This document shows, piece by piece, positions 1-8,783 of a stretch of DNA of 64,000 nt. Position numbers and translations under genes: made by a program. Under the pieces are notes generated by a model, which searched no databases, was not told where the DNA came from, and saw only the letters and a list, made by a program, of their open reading frames with translations. The stretch's first letter is position 1; each line of letters begins with the position of its first letter. Origin of the DNA: Aureibaculum algae (GTDB taxonomy: Bacteria; Bacteroidota; Bacteroidia; Flavobacteriales; Flavobacteriaceae); NCBI RefSeq assembly GCF_006065315.1, contig NZ_CP040749.1, positions 1,998,501 to 2,062,500 of the forward strand, written 5' to 3'.

Positions 1-2
1 AG

Positions 3-47
3 TATGGATATATTAATTCTTTAGGTTCTGAATACTTTGAAAAATAA
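3..47 (+). CDS. C-terminal end of an unidentified gene (partial)
   Basis: The first bases read as an open frame of 14 codons ending in TAA, with the C-terminus GSEYFEK. It runs off the left edge, so family and length cannot be judged. It points the same way as the cassette genes that follow the insertion sequence and would be the last gene before it. This is inferred from frame and position only; it could be chance. Confidence 0.35.
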   Translation, partial: YGYINSLGSEYFEK

Positions 48-68
48 CGACTTGTAACAATGGTAATC

Positions 69-1812
69 GTTGCACAAGCACCAAAATAGACCATCTGGAT
101 TAATTGGGGATTTATTTTTAGTAGTTTTAAGCGTGGCTATAATTTTTTCTGTCCCCTATTTCATCTTTTTTAAAAGGCTTAAAATGGCTTGATCTGCTCA
201 ATATATGCCAAAAACAGTGAGTTAAGTACAGCGCAAGTGATTTGGCATCACTTCTGACAACTTTACTTGTGAATTTTAGGTACTTTTTCAGGTTGTAGGC
301 AATGGCGGAGAGATGCATCACCTTGTTGGCTTGCTCAATGCCAATGGTATTTATTTTACGTAAGCCCATGAATTGAGTTAGCGTTCCAAAGACAGGTTCA
401 ACAGTACTCTGTCGTTTTGATTTCATATAACGACCTTGGTTGCTGCTTACGCGATGGTTATTTCGTTCGTATTCTTCTCTGTAATAAGTTACCGAAAATT
501 TCTTTTCTTGTGCTGTCTTACCTAAACATTGTTTTCTTATCGGACAGTCTCTACAAATTTTTGAGGAGATTCTATATTCCTTTTTCTTACTACCTGTTCT
601 ATAATCATTAAACACTTTTTTAAAGGGAACGATATGACCCTCTGGACAGAGATAATGATCCTCTTGTTTGACATATTCAAAATCCTCAGGACCGCCTTTA
701 TACGTCCCGTGAGGTGGTATAAAACTTCGTAAACCTATTTTTTCCAAAAAAGCATAATTCTCTCCATCACTATAGCCTGTATCGGCCACTAGATTTTGCC
801 ATAAGATCCCTTGTTTGTTCAATCGTTTTTTTAATCGAGGTACAATGTCTTGTAAGTATTGGCTGTCTTTCTTATCTGCCTTATACGCTTTAATGTCAGT
901 GATTACATGATGTCCAGTGTCAACACTTAGCTGACTCATATAGTTCAGCTTGCGTGCCTTGCCTGGCTTTACACTAATTTTAGCATCCGGATCGGTGGGA
1001 CTATAATGCGTTTTGTTTGAGGTGTATTTTGAGTTTTTATTGTTTGCACCCGTGCGTTGATCTTGATCTTTTGACCATTTTTTATTCCGACTTTTAATAG
1101 CAGACAATTCTTGCTTGGTGGCACTAATTTTTTTTTGAGCATCTGAAGCTTTATTCTCTTTGGCTTTTCGAATAGGCTTTTGTTTATCCATGCTACTGAT
1201 ATGGCGTAGCTTTTTTAAGTGGTCTTCTAATTCTTCTTCAGGCACTTTTAACTCCAAGGTATCCATCGAGGCATTTGCCTTTATTGGAGCAGAATCTATC
1301 GCTTGAGTATGGCCACTTACCATGCCTTTGTCAACACACATAATTAAAACACGCGTAAAGACTTCTTCAAAAACTTTTTCTGGATATAATTGACGCGTAC
1401 GACTTATTGTGCTATGCCAGGGCAACTCTTCATCAATATCATAGCCTAAAAAATACAATATGTCCAAACGTAAACTACAATGGGCAATCAACTGTCGATC
1501 ACTGATAATATTCTCTAAATATCCCACCAAACACAACTTGAAAAACACGGTAGGATCTATGCTCTTTTGACCACTGTCTCCATAATAAGGACGTGTCAGT
1601 ACATATAGAAAATGTAGGTCTAATTCCCCATTTAATCGTCGATAAAAATTCTCCTTTGGAATCCGATCACTCATTCGGAATTGAGTGAATAATTTCTCTT
1701 GATACTCTTTTTTGCCTTGCATACCTCAAGATACAGAATATCAGTCTAATGACTAATAAATTCATGCGTTTTTTAGTTCATTTTATCCCTAATTATATAT
1801 ATCTTGTGCAAC
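69..1812. mobile_element. IS1182-type insertion sequence
   Basis: A single transposase gene on the - strand is bracketed by a perfect 10-bp inverted repeat, GTTGCACAAG at 69-78 and CTTGTGCAAC at 1803-1812, giving an element of about 1.74 kb. Outside the right end lies the inner part of a cassette-type intergenic repeat. Outside the left end is a short remnant that also contains ACAATGG, so the element probably landed in one of these spacers. No clear flanking direct duplication is visible. Exact ends are inferred from the inverted repeat; the true termini could differ by a few bases. Confidence 0.7.
127..1722 (-). CDS. IS1182 family transposase
   Basis: A 531-residue DDE transposase that would cut and join the ends of the surrounding insertion sequence. 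The N-terminal 100 residues match the DUF772 region (SIDPTVFFKLCLVGYL). Catalytic acidic residues fit AIDSAPIKAN, VADTGYSDGEN and the late glutamate in QSTVEPVFGTL, followed by the family's helical C-terminus. A basic, lysine-rich linker spans roughly residues 165-235. A cysteine cluster (CPEGH, CRDCPIRKQC) near residues 360-405 is also usual in this family. The length is normal and I see no frameshift, so the element may still be active. Confidence 0.9.
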   Translation of the reverse strand: MQGKKEYQEKLFTQFRMSDRIPKENFYRRLNGELDLHFLYVLTRPYYGDSGQKSIDPTVFFKLCLVGYLENIISDRQLIAHCSLRLDILYFLGYDIDEELPWHSTISRTRQLYPEKVFEEVFTRVLIMCVDKGMVSGHTQAIDSAPIKANASMDTLELKVPEEELEDHLKKLRHISSMDKQKPIRKAKENKASDAQKKISATKQELSAIKSRNKKWSKDQDQRTGANNKNSKYTSNKTHYSPTDPDAKISVKPGKARKLNYMSQLSVDTGHHVITDIKAYKADKKDSQYLQDIVPRLKKRLNKQGILWQNLVADTGYSDGENYAFLEKIGLRSFIPPHGTYKGGPEDFEYVKQEDHYLCPEGHIVPFKKVFNDYRTGSKKKEYRISSKICRDCPIRKQCLGKTAQEKKFSVTYYREEYERNNHRVSSNQGRYMKSKRQSTVEPVFGTLTQFMGLRKINTIGIEQANKVMHLSAIAYNLKKYLKFTSKVVRSDAKSLALYLTHCFWHILSRSSHFKPFKKDEIGDRKNYSHA

Positions 1813-1814
1813 AG

Positions 1815-1941
1815 GCACAATGGCTATAAGTAATTGCTTGTTCTCGCCTACTTCTGAAAATCCTCGCGGATTTTCAGATTGGTGTGTACTTGCGAAGTTA
1901 AGTGCTAACCCACGCAACTACTCATAGCCGAGACCGTTGTA
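1815..1941 (+). repeat. Cassette-type intergenic repeat, copy A
   Basis: A spacer repeat whose ends pair imperfectly: GCACAATGGCTATAAGTA on the left against TACTCATAGCC...CCGTTGT on the right. In the middle is a perfect hairpin, TCTGAAAATCC at 1853-1863 against its complement at 1868-1878. Mismatches in the outer arm are A/C on the top strand and would be G/T wobbles on the bottom strand. It sits directly before the gene at 1966. Confidence 0.65.
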
Positions 1942-1965
1942 GAGCATTATGATCCGTCCTTAAAT

Positions 1966-2382
1966 ATGAATCTAAAAGAAAAAATCATCTCTGAATACTT
2001 GAATACTTGCAAGAATTATTTAAACAAAATAACTGAATTTAAAGAGATTATACCACAAAATATTAATTATACTAATACACTCTTTAATTCACAATCAGAG
2101 TATCAAAATTTCAAAAAAGAATCTTTAAATGAACTTGTAGCTCAGATTAAAAAGATTATCGCTCAATTAGAAAAATACAATTTATTCAAAACACTAAATG
2201 GAAAAATTATTCGATTGGTAATTAACAATAACCTGACAAATGCAAAATTTTATGATTACGCAATATCTGATTATAATTATAGAGATATTGAACCTCAATT
2301 ATTTGAAATAATAAATTTTAATGCTAAACATTTATCACAATTATCGAGAAAATTAAGAGAATTAAAAATTAACAATGAATAA
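1966..2382 (+). CDS. Hypothetical protein
   Basis: A 138-residue protein with no signal peptide or membrane segment, rich in Lys, Asn, Ile and Leu, and likely all-helical and cytoplasmic. I do not recognise a family. The start lies 25 bases after repeat copy A. Its last 8 bases overlap the start of the next gene (2375), so the two are probably translated together and travelled as one unit. Base composition is more AT-rich than the housekeeping genes at the right end of the window, as expected for acquired DNA. No function is proposed. Confidence 0.75.
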   Translation: MNLKEKIISEYLNTCKNYLNKITEFKEIIPQNINYTNTLFNSQSEYQNFKKESLNELVAQIKKIIAQLEKYNLFKTLNGKIIRLVINNNLTNAKFYDYAISDYNYRDIEPQLFEIINFNAKHLSQLSRKLRELKINNE

Positions 2383-2926
2383 TACAACGATTCCATTAAC
2401 TCCTGAAGAATTAAAAGTAGTTGAAACCAAATACAATAAGGGTATTACAAAGTTGAAAAAAGTATTAGTAATTGCTCCTATTCTAGGTATTGTGTCATTA
2501 TTAACTCCACCAGAATTTTGGAATGTCATAAAGATTTTTGATAAAAAGAGGAGTATTCGAAATTTAGAAGACCTTACTGAACCAATGTACCATAGCTCTA
2601 CAATGATTATAATTGTAATTTTAGCGGTGATATGTTCAATTTTGTTAACTTACTTTGCCTATGTCCATTATGTCAAAAAAGATTTTAATGAAAAAGTGAA
2701 ACTGAGAGGTGATTATAAAGTAGTGAGAGTAGAAAACCTAAGCAAGAGAGTGGCAGAAAACCTAGATGGCTTAGACACAATATTACATTTCGAAAAGAAT
2801 GACACCAAAATCAAAAAACATCTATTCAAAAAATCTAAAAATCCTGAATTATTAAATGCAAAAGGAATAACAATTGAAATTTCAAAACATTCTGGAATAA
2901 TTTTTTTAGAAAGAATAATAGAATAA
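2375..2926 (+). CDS. Hypothetical membrane protein with two transmembrane helices
   Basis: A 183-residue protein with hydrophobic segments at about residues 28-47 and 75-98. The short loop between them and the C-terminal domain of about 85 residues are probably on the cytoplasmic side, because basic residues (KKDFNEKVKLR) follow the second helix. The C-terminal part alternates strands and charged turns (YKVVRVENL, ITIEIS). No known family is recognised. It overlaps the preceding gene by 8 bases, suggesting a two-protein unit. Its stop is followed almost at once by a long AAC/AAT simple repeat. Confidence 0.75.
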   Translation: MNNTTIPLTPEELKVVETKYNKGITKLKKVLVIAPILGIVSLLTPPEFWNVIKIFDKKRSIRNLEDLTEPMYHSSTMIIIVILAVICSILLTYFAYVHYVKKDFNEKVKLRGDYKVVRVENLSKRVAENLDGLDTILHFEKNDTKIKKHLFKKSKNPELLNAKGITIEISKHSGIIFLERIIE

Positions 2927-2929
2927 CGC

Positions 2930-3016
2930 ACAACAACAACAATAACAACAACAATAACAACAACAACAACAACAACAATAACAATAACAACAACAACAAT
3001 AACAATAACAACAACT
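2930..3016. repeat. AAC/AAT trinucleotide microsatellite
   Basis: About 85 bases made only of CAA and TAA/AAT-type triplets (runs of AAC broken by AAT), beginning just after a stop codon and running into the left arm of the next intergenic repeat. It reads through without stops on the - strand as a low-complexity Cys/Tyr stretch, which is an artefact. Such tracts change length by slippage. It may be an expansion of the ACAAC arm motif of this repeat family. Confidence 0.9.
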
Positions 3017-3166
3017 TGTATAATTAATTGCTTGGGTCTGTGTGTACTCGGAAAATCCTTCGGATTTTCCTAACGTTCGGTTTCCTTTTACTAAATTAGT
3101 TGCATAAACCACGTTACACACGAGCAAAACGAACTGGCGAAACAAACCGTATACAACAACGTGATC
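3011..3166 (+). repeat. Cassette-type intergenic repeat, copy B
   Basis: The left arm ACAACTTGTATAATTAATTG faces the right arm GTATACAACAACGTGATC. The inner hairpin GGAAAATCC (3050-3058) pairs with GGATTTTCC (3062-3070) around a TTC loop. It contains the conserved block TTTACTAAATTAGTTGC near 3082-3098. It separates two unrelated + strand genes. Confidence 0.7.
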
Positions 3167-3195
3167 AGCCAGCTGAATTGAAGAAATAGCAATTA

Positions 3196-4254
3196 ATGAA
3201 ACAAAACGAAAGAATCATAATTATTGGTGCCGGACTTAGCGGTCTTACCTTAGCCTATTTATTATCAAAAAAGAATGTGTTTGCAACAGTTTTGGAAGCC
3301 TCAAATAGGTCAGGGGGTAGAATACAAACCATAAAAGGAGAAAATGAAACACCCCTAGAATTAGGTGCTACTTGGTTCTCTGATATGCATCCCAACTTAA
3401 TTTCATTACTGGATGAATTAGAATTAAAAAAATTCCCTCAATATTCTAAAGGAAAATGTTTATTTCAAACCAAATCATTTGAACCAGCTCAGGAATTTTA
3501 TATACCCGAAGCTGAAACGCCATCTTATAGAATTGCAGGCGGAACAGAGCGTTTAATAAATACGCTGAATAAAAAAATAGATGCTGAACAAATTAAACTA
3601 AAAACAAAAGTTGTTTCCATTGAAGAAACTGAAAATGAAATAATAGTTCAATCTAATAAAGAAGAAAAATTTATAGCTGATAAAGTGATCTTATGCTTAC
3701 CTGCTCAGTTGGTGGGTTCGCAAATTAAATTTATTCCTGAATTGCCTAACACTATTGCAGTTGTTTTACCAACAGTCCAAACTTGGATGGCGGGCTCCAT
3801 TAAATTTGTTTTAGAATATTCTGAACCGTTTTGGAGAGAAAATGGATATTCCGGAATGTTATACAGTCATGTAGGAATTGTTTCTGAAATGTACGACCAT
3901 ACAAATTTTGAAGAAGATAAATTTGGTTTCACAGGCTTCTTGAGTGGTAGTGCATCAACCTATACTAAAGAACTCAGAAAGGAACTTGTATTAAGGCAAT
4001 TAGAAGAACTTTTAGGAAAAGAGGTTTCGACTCCTTTAACTTACCATGAAAAAATATGGACAGACGAATTTATTCTAAATGGTAATCAAATAATCAATAT
4101 ACCACATCAAAATAATGGACATCCGTTATTTCAGAAAACCTATATGGGGGATAAATTATTTTTTTCAGGGACAGAATCCATTGCTGAATTCTCTGGCTAT
4201 ATGGAAGGAGCAATACTTTCAGCGAAACATACGTTGAAAAAAATATTAACATAA
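3196..4254 (+). CDS. Flavin-containing amine oxidase family protein
   Basis: A 352-residue FAD enzyme of the amine oxidase/protoporphyrinogen oxidase superfamily. The N-terminal Rossmann motif is GAGLSGLTLAYLL (residues 12-24), followed by the second FAD signature LEASNRSGGRIQT around residue 34. The C-terminal FAD contact is the stretch FSGTESIAEFSGYMEGA near residue 325. Family members are usually 430-500 residues; this one is shorter, mainly in the substrate domain, so the substrate cannot be named. There is no signal peptide, so it is likely cytoplasmic. It is a lone gene between repeat copies B and C. Confidence 0.85.
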   Translation: MKQNERIIIIGAGLSGLTLAYLLSKKNVFATVLEASNRSGGRIQTIKGENETPLELGATWFSDMHPNLISLLDELELKKFPQYSKGKCLFQTKSFEPAQEFYIPEAETPSYRIAGGTERLINTLNKKIDAEQIKLKTKVVSIEETENEIIVQSNKEEKFIADKVILCLPAQLVGSQIKFIPELPNTIAVVLPTVQTWMAGSIKFVLEYSEPFWRENGYSGMLYSHVGIVSEMYDHTNFEEDKFGFTGFLSGSASTYTKELRKELVLRQLEELLGKEVSTPLTYHEKIWTDEFILNGNQIINIPHQNNGHPLFQKTYMGDKLFFSGTESIAEFSGYMEGAILSAKHTLKKILT

Positions 4255-4265
4255 AAAAGTCAGCA

Positions 4266-4418
4266 AGTAACAGCCTATATAATTAAGTGCTAGTATAAGC
4301 CTATTTGTGAATCCCGAAGTGTTGTGTTTCTTGTTCCGAGACTTCGGAATTTCTCACAAAGCGTCTTGATGTTTTTTTTGCTAAATTAGAGGCATAAAAC
4401 ACGCAACAAAACTGTTGT
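4266..4418 (+). repeat. Cassette-type intergenic repeat, copy C
   Basis: It begins near GTAACAGCCTATATAATTAA and ends at ACTGTTGTCATTC. An imperfect inner hairpin pairs GTGAATCCCGAAGT with ACTTCGGAATTTCTC. The conserved block is TTTTTTGCTAAATTAGAGGC at about 4373-4392. Copies C, D and G are close relatives, sharing the GAGGCATAAA/GAGGCACAAA variant. It lies upstream of a DUF6090 gene, as copy G does. Confidence 0.75.
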
Positions 4419-4454
4419 CATTCATCTCGAGTACTCGGAACTAACCTACAACCC

Positions 4455-5186
4455 ATGATAAAATTCTTTCGTAAAATTCGTCAAAATCTGCTTTCAGAAG
4501 GAAAAACGGGAAAGTATTTAAAATACGCTTTAGGTGAAATTGTGCTTGTTGTTATTGGTATTTTGATTGCGTTACAGATTAATAATTGGAACCAAAACAG
4601 ACTTAACCGCATAACAGAAATCGCTTATTTAAAAAGTATTAAAAAAGAAATCATAACAAATTATCAATTTAATCAATCATTGGTAATAAACAGGTACCCA
4701 AAAAAAATTAAAGGTCTTAAATTGGCGAAAAAATTTTGTGAAAATGAAATAAAAGTTACTGATACATTAGAATTTTTAAATAATGTTACTTACGGTGGTG
4801 TTTTTTCTAATGGTTATAATTTTGGTACTAGAAGTTCTTACGATGAACTAATAAATACGGGTAATTTACAACTAATTAAAAAAGATACAATAAAAAATAG
4901 TATTGCTAATTATTACGCTTACACAGATGTGGTAATTGAAAGAGCTATAGTGCACTCCAGTAACTTTTCTAATTATACATCAGAATTACGCCCATTTGAC
5001 TCAAAAAAACCAACTTTTATTTCTAAATCTGACCAGCTTGAAATGATGGAATGTTTTAAGTCGATAAAATTTAAGAAACTAGTTGACCTTGAACTTTCTT
5101 ATGCCTACAAAGTAAGAGATTATATAAAAAATGTTAATGCAATGGGCGAACAAACTATAAATCTTATTAACCAGGAATTAAAATAA
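4455..5186 (+). CDS. DUF6090 family membrane protein
   Basis: A 243-residue member of DUF6090, a family of unknown function that is abundant in Flavobacteriaceae. It starts with the family signature MIKFFRKIRQ and then a single membrane helix, VLVVIGILIALQINNWN (residues about 30-47). The remainder is a helical soluble domain that is probably outside the cytoplasmic membrane. The first 31 bases are identical to those of the paralogue at 11367, while the C-terminal halves have diverged strongly. It sits alone between repeat copies C and D, with about 36 bases between the repeat and the start codon. Confidence 0.85.
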   Translation: MIKFFRKIRQNLLSEGKTGKYLKYALGEIVLVVIGILIALQINNWNQNRLNRITEIAYLKSIKKEIITNYQFNQSLVINRYPKKIKGLKLAKKFCENEIKVTDTLEFLNNVTYGGVFSNGYNFGTRSSYDELINTGNLQLIKKDTIKNSIANYYAYTDVVIERAIVHSSNFSNYTSELRPFDSKKPTFISKSDQLEMMECFKSIKFKKLVDLELSYAYKVRDYIKNVNAMGEQTINLINQELK

Positions 5187-5192
5187 CGAAAG

Positions 5193-5372
5193 CACAACAC
5201 CAAGTGTAATTAATGGCTAGTTTTCGCTCATTTACAAATCCTGAACTATTGTGTCTCGCGTTTCGAGACTTCTGAATTTCTCTCGAAGCATCTGGTCTTT
5301 TTTTTTTTGCTAAATTAGAGGCATAAAACACGCAACACACTAATCAAGCAAACCCTAAACAATAACGTTGTG
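5193..5372 (+). repeat. Cassette-type intergenic repeat, copy D
   Basis: A full-length copy, about 180 bp, bounded by CACAAC (5193-5198) and GTTGTG (5367-5372). The inner hairpin is GTCTCG (5253-5258) against CGAGAC (5264-5269), nested in a longer imperfect pair. The conserved block TTTTTTTGCTAAATTAGAGGC is near 5300-5320. The left 30 bases are nearly identical to copy E. Confidence 0.8.
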
Positions 5373-5396
5373 TTTCATTAAATAAAACGTAAAAAC

Positions 5397-6098
5397 TTGA
5401 AAAAAATATTGATACTACTCTTTACCATTAGTACAACTATTATTTGTATGTCAATGGTTGCTACTGGACCCTCTTCAATTGAGTCTGAAATTATACCGAT
5501 TTCTATAAATGAAAAAGGACAAATTCTTTGTAAGACACGTTTCACTCAAAATAAGATGGGTGCTTATAACCCTATGATCGTAGAATATGGGTATTGTATT
5601 CTGACTGACACCTCAATAATAGAAATTCAGACTACCATTCTTAACCCTAATACGTTCAATAATCAAGATATATACTATGAAAAACGAAACTATTGGGACA
5701 ACATATTTAGAGGTAAGACAAGTGTACAGCAATTAAATACAGTTACAACTCAGGTATTAAAAAATAAATATAATTTTTCTGAAGTGAATACTGACGTATA
5801 TAAAGTAGATAGAGAAATTTCAATACTTGAGTTTGAAAAGCAAAAGAAAATATCATTAAAGGAGAAAAGACAAAGAGCTCTAAAAAATGCTAAGAGTACA
5901 ACATATCATTCAAAAAAAATAGTACATATTATGTACGACTTTGGCGATATTATATGTTTAAAAAACAAAACCAATTCAGACGATATTGAAATCGGAGCTT
6001 ATTTCGATTATTTTATTCCTTGGGAAAATGAAAATGGAATAGAAGAAAAGTTAGATTATGATATAAATACCATTGTGGGCATACTCAACTTAAAATAA
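5397..6098 (+). CDS. Hypothetical exported protein (TTG start)
   Basis: A 233-residue protein with an N-terminal export signal, KKILILLFTISTTIICMSM (residues 2-20). The only start that keeps this signal is TTG at 5397, 24 bases after repeat copy D. The mature part is mixed strand/helix with a Lys/Arg-rich stretch near residues 145-172 (EFEKQKKISLKEKRQRALKN). I recognise no domain. It is expected in the periplasm or attached to the envelope. It is flanked on both sides by repeat copies whose left ends match (D and E), so it looks like a single mobile unit. Confidence 0.7.
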   Translation: MKKILILLFTISTTIICMSMVATGPSSIESEIIPISINEKGQILCKTRFTQNKMGAYNPMIVEYGYCILTDTSIIEIQTTILNPNTFNNQDIYYEKRNYWDNIFRGKTSVQQLNTVTTQVLKNKYNFSEVNTDVYKVDREISILEFEKQKKISLKEKRQRALKNAKSTTYHSKKIVHIMYDFGDIICLKNKTNSDDIEIGAYFDYFIPWENENGIEEKLDYDINTIVGILNLK

Positions 6099-6107
6099 AA
6101 CGAAAGC

Positions 6108-6155
6108 ACAACACCAAGTGTCATTTATGGCTAGTACAAGCCTACGTACAAAAAG
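6108..6155 (+). repeat. Truncated cassette-type repeat, copy E
   Basis: Only the left third is clear: CACAACACCAAGTGT followed by ATTTATGGCTAGTACAAGCC, nearly identical to copy D's left end and sharing TAGTATAAGCC with copy C. It then diverges. The rest of the 309-base gap to the next gene has no recognisable hairpin until TTTTTTTATAAATTAGTGCTC near 6365-6385, which may be the displaced right block of the same repeat. Confidence 0.6.
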
Positions 6156-6370
6156 CCTACAACATATAACTAGAAAGTAATACACTACTAAAACCAATAG
6201 TTTTATTTTAGTTAAAAGTGGGTTTCAAAAAAGATTGAAAGCCAATATATCTCTGAAAGTTGTACTATTTAAAATGCAATGAAAAACAATTAATTCTAGT
6301 GTTAAACTAAAGATTAGTCCCAAAAAATTATTGAATTTTCAAACAATCTTGTCAATTGCTGATTTTTTTA

Positions 6371-6381
6371 TAAATTAGTGC
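6371..6381 (+). promoter_or_regulatory. Possible promoter of the M1 peptidase gene
   Basis: TATAAATTAG, about 27 bases before the ATG at 6408, resembles the Bacteroidota -7 box TAnnTTTG with one mismatch and follows a T tract, with TTGTCAATTG about 20 bases upstream. The same block recurs inside the cassette-type repeats. This is a pattern match only. Confidence 0.35.
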
Positions 6382-6407
6382 TCATTTAAAACTCCAAAAA
6401 TTAAAAC

Positions 6408-8545
6408 ATGAAAAAATTAACTACTGTTGTACTATCTATTTTGTTTATTTCAACTGCTGTTTTTGCACAAACCCCAACTAGAGCAACGCAGGATGGACAT
6501 ACAAATCAAAATAAATTTAGACAGCTTAAAGATGTATTAGCAACCCCTAATACGCAACGTACGGCCTCTGGTGCTCCTGGTAAAGACTATACGCAGCAAA
6601 AGGTAGATTATGTTATTGATCTTGTTTTAGATGATGCCAAACAAAAAATTACAGGAAGTGAAACAATTACATACCATAATAACTCAACAGATGAGCTTAC
6701 TTATTTATGGTTACAATTAGATCAAAATATGCGTGCTGCAGATTCTAAAACTCCAGATATTCAACCCAGTAAAATTCCAGAAGGCACTACAAAGGTTAGA
6801 TTTGACAAAAAATATATAAATAAGCCTTTTGATAGAGGATTCAATATTACAAGTGTAACCAATATAGATGATAGTAGTTTGTCACATACAATTAACCAAA
6901 CCATGATGCGGGTAAAAATTTACCAGAACCGTTAGCCGCAGGTGAAACATTTCAATTCAAGGTGGCGTGGTGGTACAATATAAACAATCATAGAGTTGAA
7001 GGTGGTAGGTCTGGTTTTGAGCATTTTCCTGCTGATGGTAATAATAATTATGTTATTGCCCAATTCTTTCCGAGATTATGTGTGTATGATAATGTAGAAG
7101 GTTGGCAAAATGATCAATTTTGGGGAAGAAGTGAATTTGCTTTAGAGTTTGGAGATTATACGGTAAATATTACCACACCTTCTGACCATATGCTTGGAGC
7201 AACAGGGGTATTGTTGAATGAAAAAGAGGTTTTAACAAAAACACAACTAAAAAGGTTAGCTGAAGCAAAAAAATCTTTTGATAATCCGGTTGTAATTCAA
7301 ACACAAGACGAAGCTATAAAAACTGAAAAAGGCTTTTCTAAGAAAACAAAAACATGGAAATTTTTTGCAGAAAATGTGAGAGACTATGCTTTTGCTACCT
7401 CTAGAAAATTTATTTGGGATGGTATGGCTGTTGATATTAATGGAAAAACGGTTATGGCTTATTCCTATTATTCAAAAGAAGCAAATCCATTATATGGAGA
7501 TCACTCTACACGAGCTACCGCTCAAACCTTAAAAACCTATTCTAGATATACCTTTGATTATCCGTATCACAAAGCTATTTCTGTAGATGGACAAATGGGA
7601 ATGGAATATCCGCAAATATGTTTCAATCCCGGTAGACCTAAAGCAGATGGAACCTACTCAGACAGAACAAAATATAGAATGATAGGTGTGACGATTCACG
7701 AAGTTGGACATAACTTTTTTCCGATGATTGTAAATTCTGATGAGCGTCAATGGACTTGGATGGATGAAGGTTTAAATTCATTTGTTCAAATGTTGGCCAT
7801 GATGGATTATGAGGAAGGATATCCTTTAGGGCGAGGGTTGCCAAAAAACATTGTTGATTATATGGATGGAGATCAATCTAGAATAGCTCCGATCATGTCA
7901 AAAGGAGATAATCTATATAGTTTTGGTAGCAATGCCTATGCAAAACCAGCAACTGCATTGTGGATTTTACGTGAAACCATAATGGGTAAAGAATTATTTG
8001 ATCATGCTTTTAGAACCTATTCTCAACGTTGGATGTTTAAACACCCAACACCGGCAGATTTCTTTAGATCAATGGAAGATGCTTCTGCTATTGACTTAGA
8101 TTGGTTCTGGAGAGGTTGGTTCTATACAACTGATGTCACAGATATTGGTATTAAAAATGTAAAAAAGTTCTATGCTGAAGCTGGAGAAGATGATGAAATT
8201 AATTTTGTTGAAGATACTACAAAGGCGTTAAAATTTGCGTCAGCCCAAAAAGCCAATTCGAAATTTTTCTACGAAATTACATTTGATAAGCCAGGTGGTT
8301 TAGTAATGCCAATTATTGTTGAGTATACCTATGCAGATGGCTCAAAAGATAGAAAAACGTATCCAGCTCAAATTTGGAGATACAATGATAAAGAAGTAAC
8401 CAAAGCAGTTTATTCTAATAAAGAAATCATAAATATCGCCATAGATCCAGATTTAGAAACTGCCGATGTAGATACTTCAAATAATAGCTGGCCCCAAAAA
8501 CAAAAATCTGAATTTGAAGAATTTAAAAGTAAAATAAAGGGGTAA
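6408..8545 (+). pseudogene. Secreted M1 family metallopeptidase, interrupted by a -1 frameshift
   Basis: Two frames join into one M1 (gluzincin aminopeptidase) protein of about 712 residues. The first, 6408-6935, has a signal peptide (LFISTAVFAQ) and the N-terminal beta domain. The second, open from 6962, carries the zinc site HEVGH (nt 7696-7710) with the third ligand in WMDEGLNSF, and an altered substrate loop GMEYPQ where GAMEN is usual. Near 6912-6922, in the run GTAAAAATTTA, one base is missing. Restoring it gives continuous LPEPLAAGETFQFKVAWWY. It may be a real inactivating mutation or a sequencing error in a homopolymer. Everything else looks intact, so the loss is recent or artefactual. 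Confidence 0.85.
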
Positions 8546-8553
8546 TTGTTGCT

Positions 8554-8586
8554 ATAAATAGAATTGATGAAGAAATTGAAAAATAA
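8554..8586 (+). pseudogene. Remnant C-terminal tail of a DUF6090 gene
   Basis: Directly after the peptidase gene, ten codons read INRIDEEIEK and a stop. The 23 bases from 8557 are identical to the end of the DUF6090 gene at 11367-12140 (NRIDEEID). No upstream part of such a gene is present. It is best read as the scar of a lost DUF6090 unit whose trailing repeat (copy F) remains beside it. Confidence 0.6.
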
Positions 8587-8592
8587 CTAAAG

Positions 8593-8725
8593 CACAACGC
8601 TATACATTATGAATTACAAGTTCTTGCTCATTTGTGAATGCCTGCGTCGCAAGGTTTTTTATTAAAATTAGGTGCTTAACCATTTAGCTAGGCATAGCCA
8701 AACCTTTGGTAGGCATGTTATATAA
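8593..8725 (+). repeat. Cassette-type intergenic repeat, copy F
   Basis: It starts at CACAACGC (8593) after the DUF6090 tail, with CTCATTTGTGAATGCC, the conserved block TTTTTTATTAAAATTAGGTGC near 8654-8674, and an ending around GGCATGTTATA. The internal hairpin is degraded. No + strand gene follows it; the next genes run on the - strand. Confidence 0.55.
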
Positions 8726-8783
8726 AAGGTAAAAGGCTACAAAGTGAATGGATTTGGAGCTTTAATGATTTGCAGGGCAGTAT

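Noticed and set aside
2906..3145. Cys/Tyr-rich open frame on the - strand
   Set aside because: It is the translation of the AAC/AAT microsatellite and repeat copy B; low complexity, no start context.
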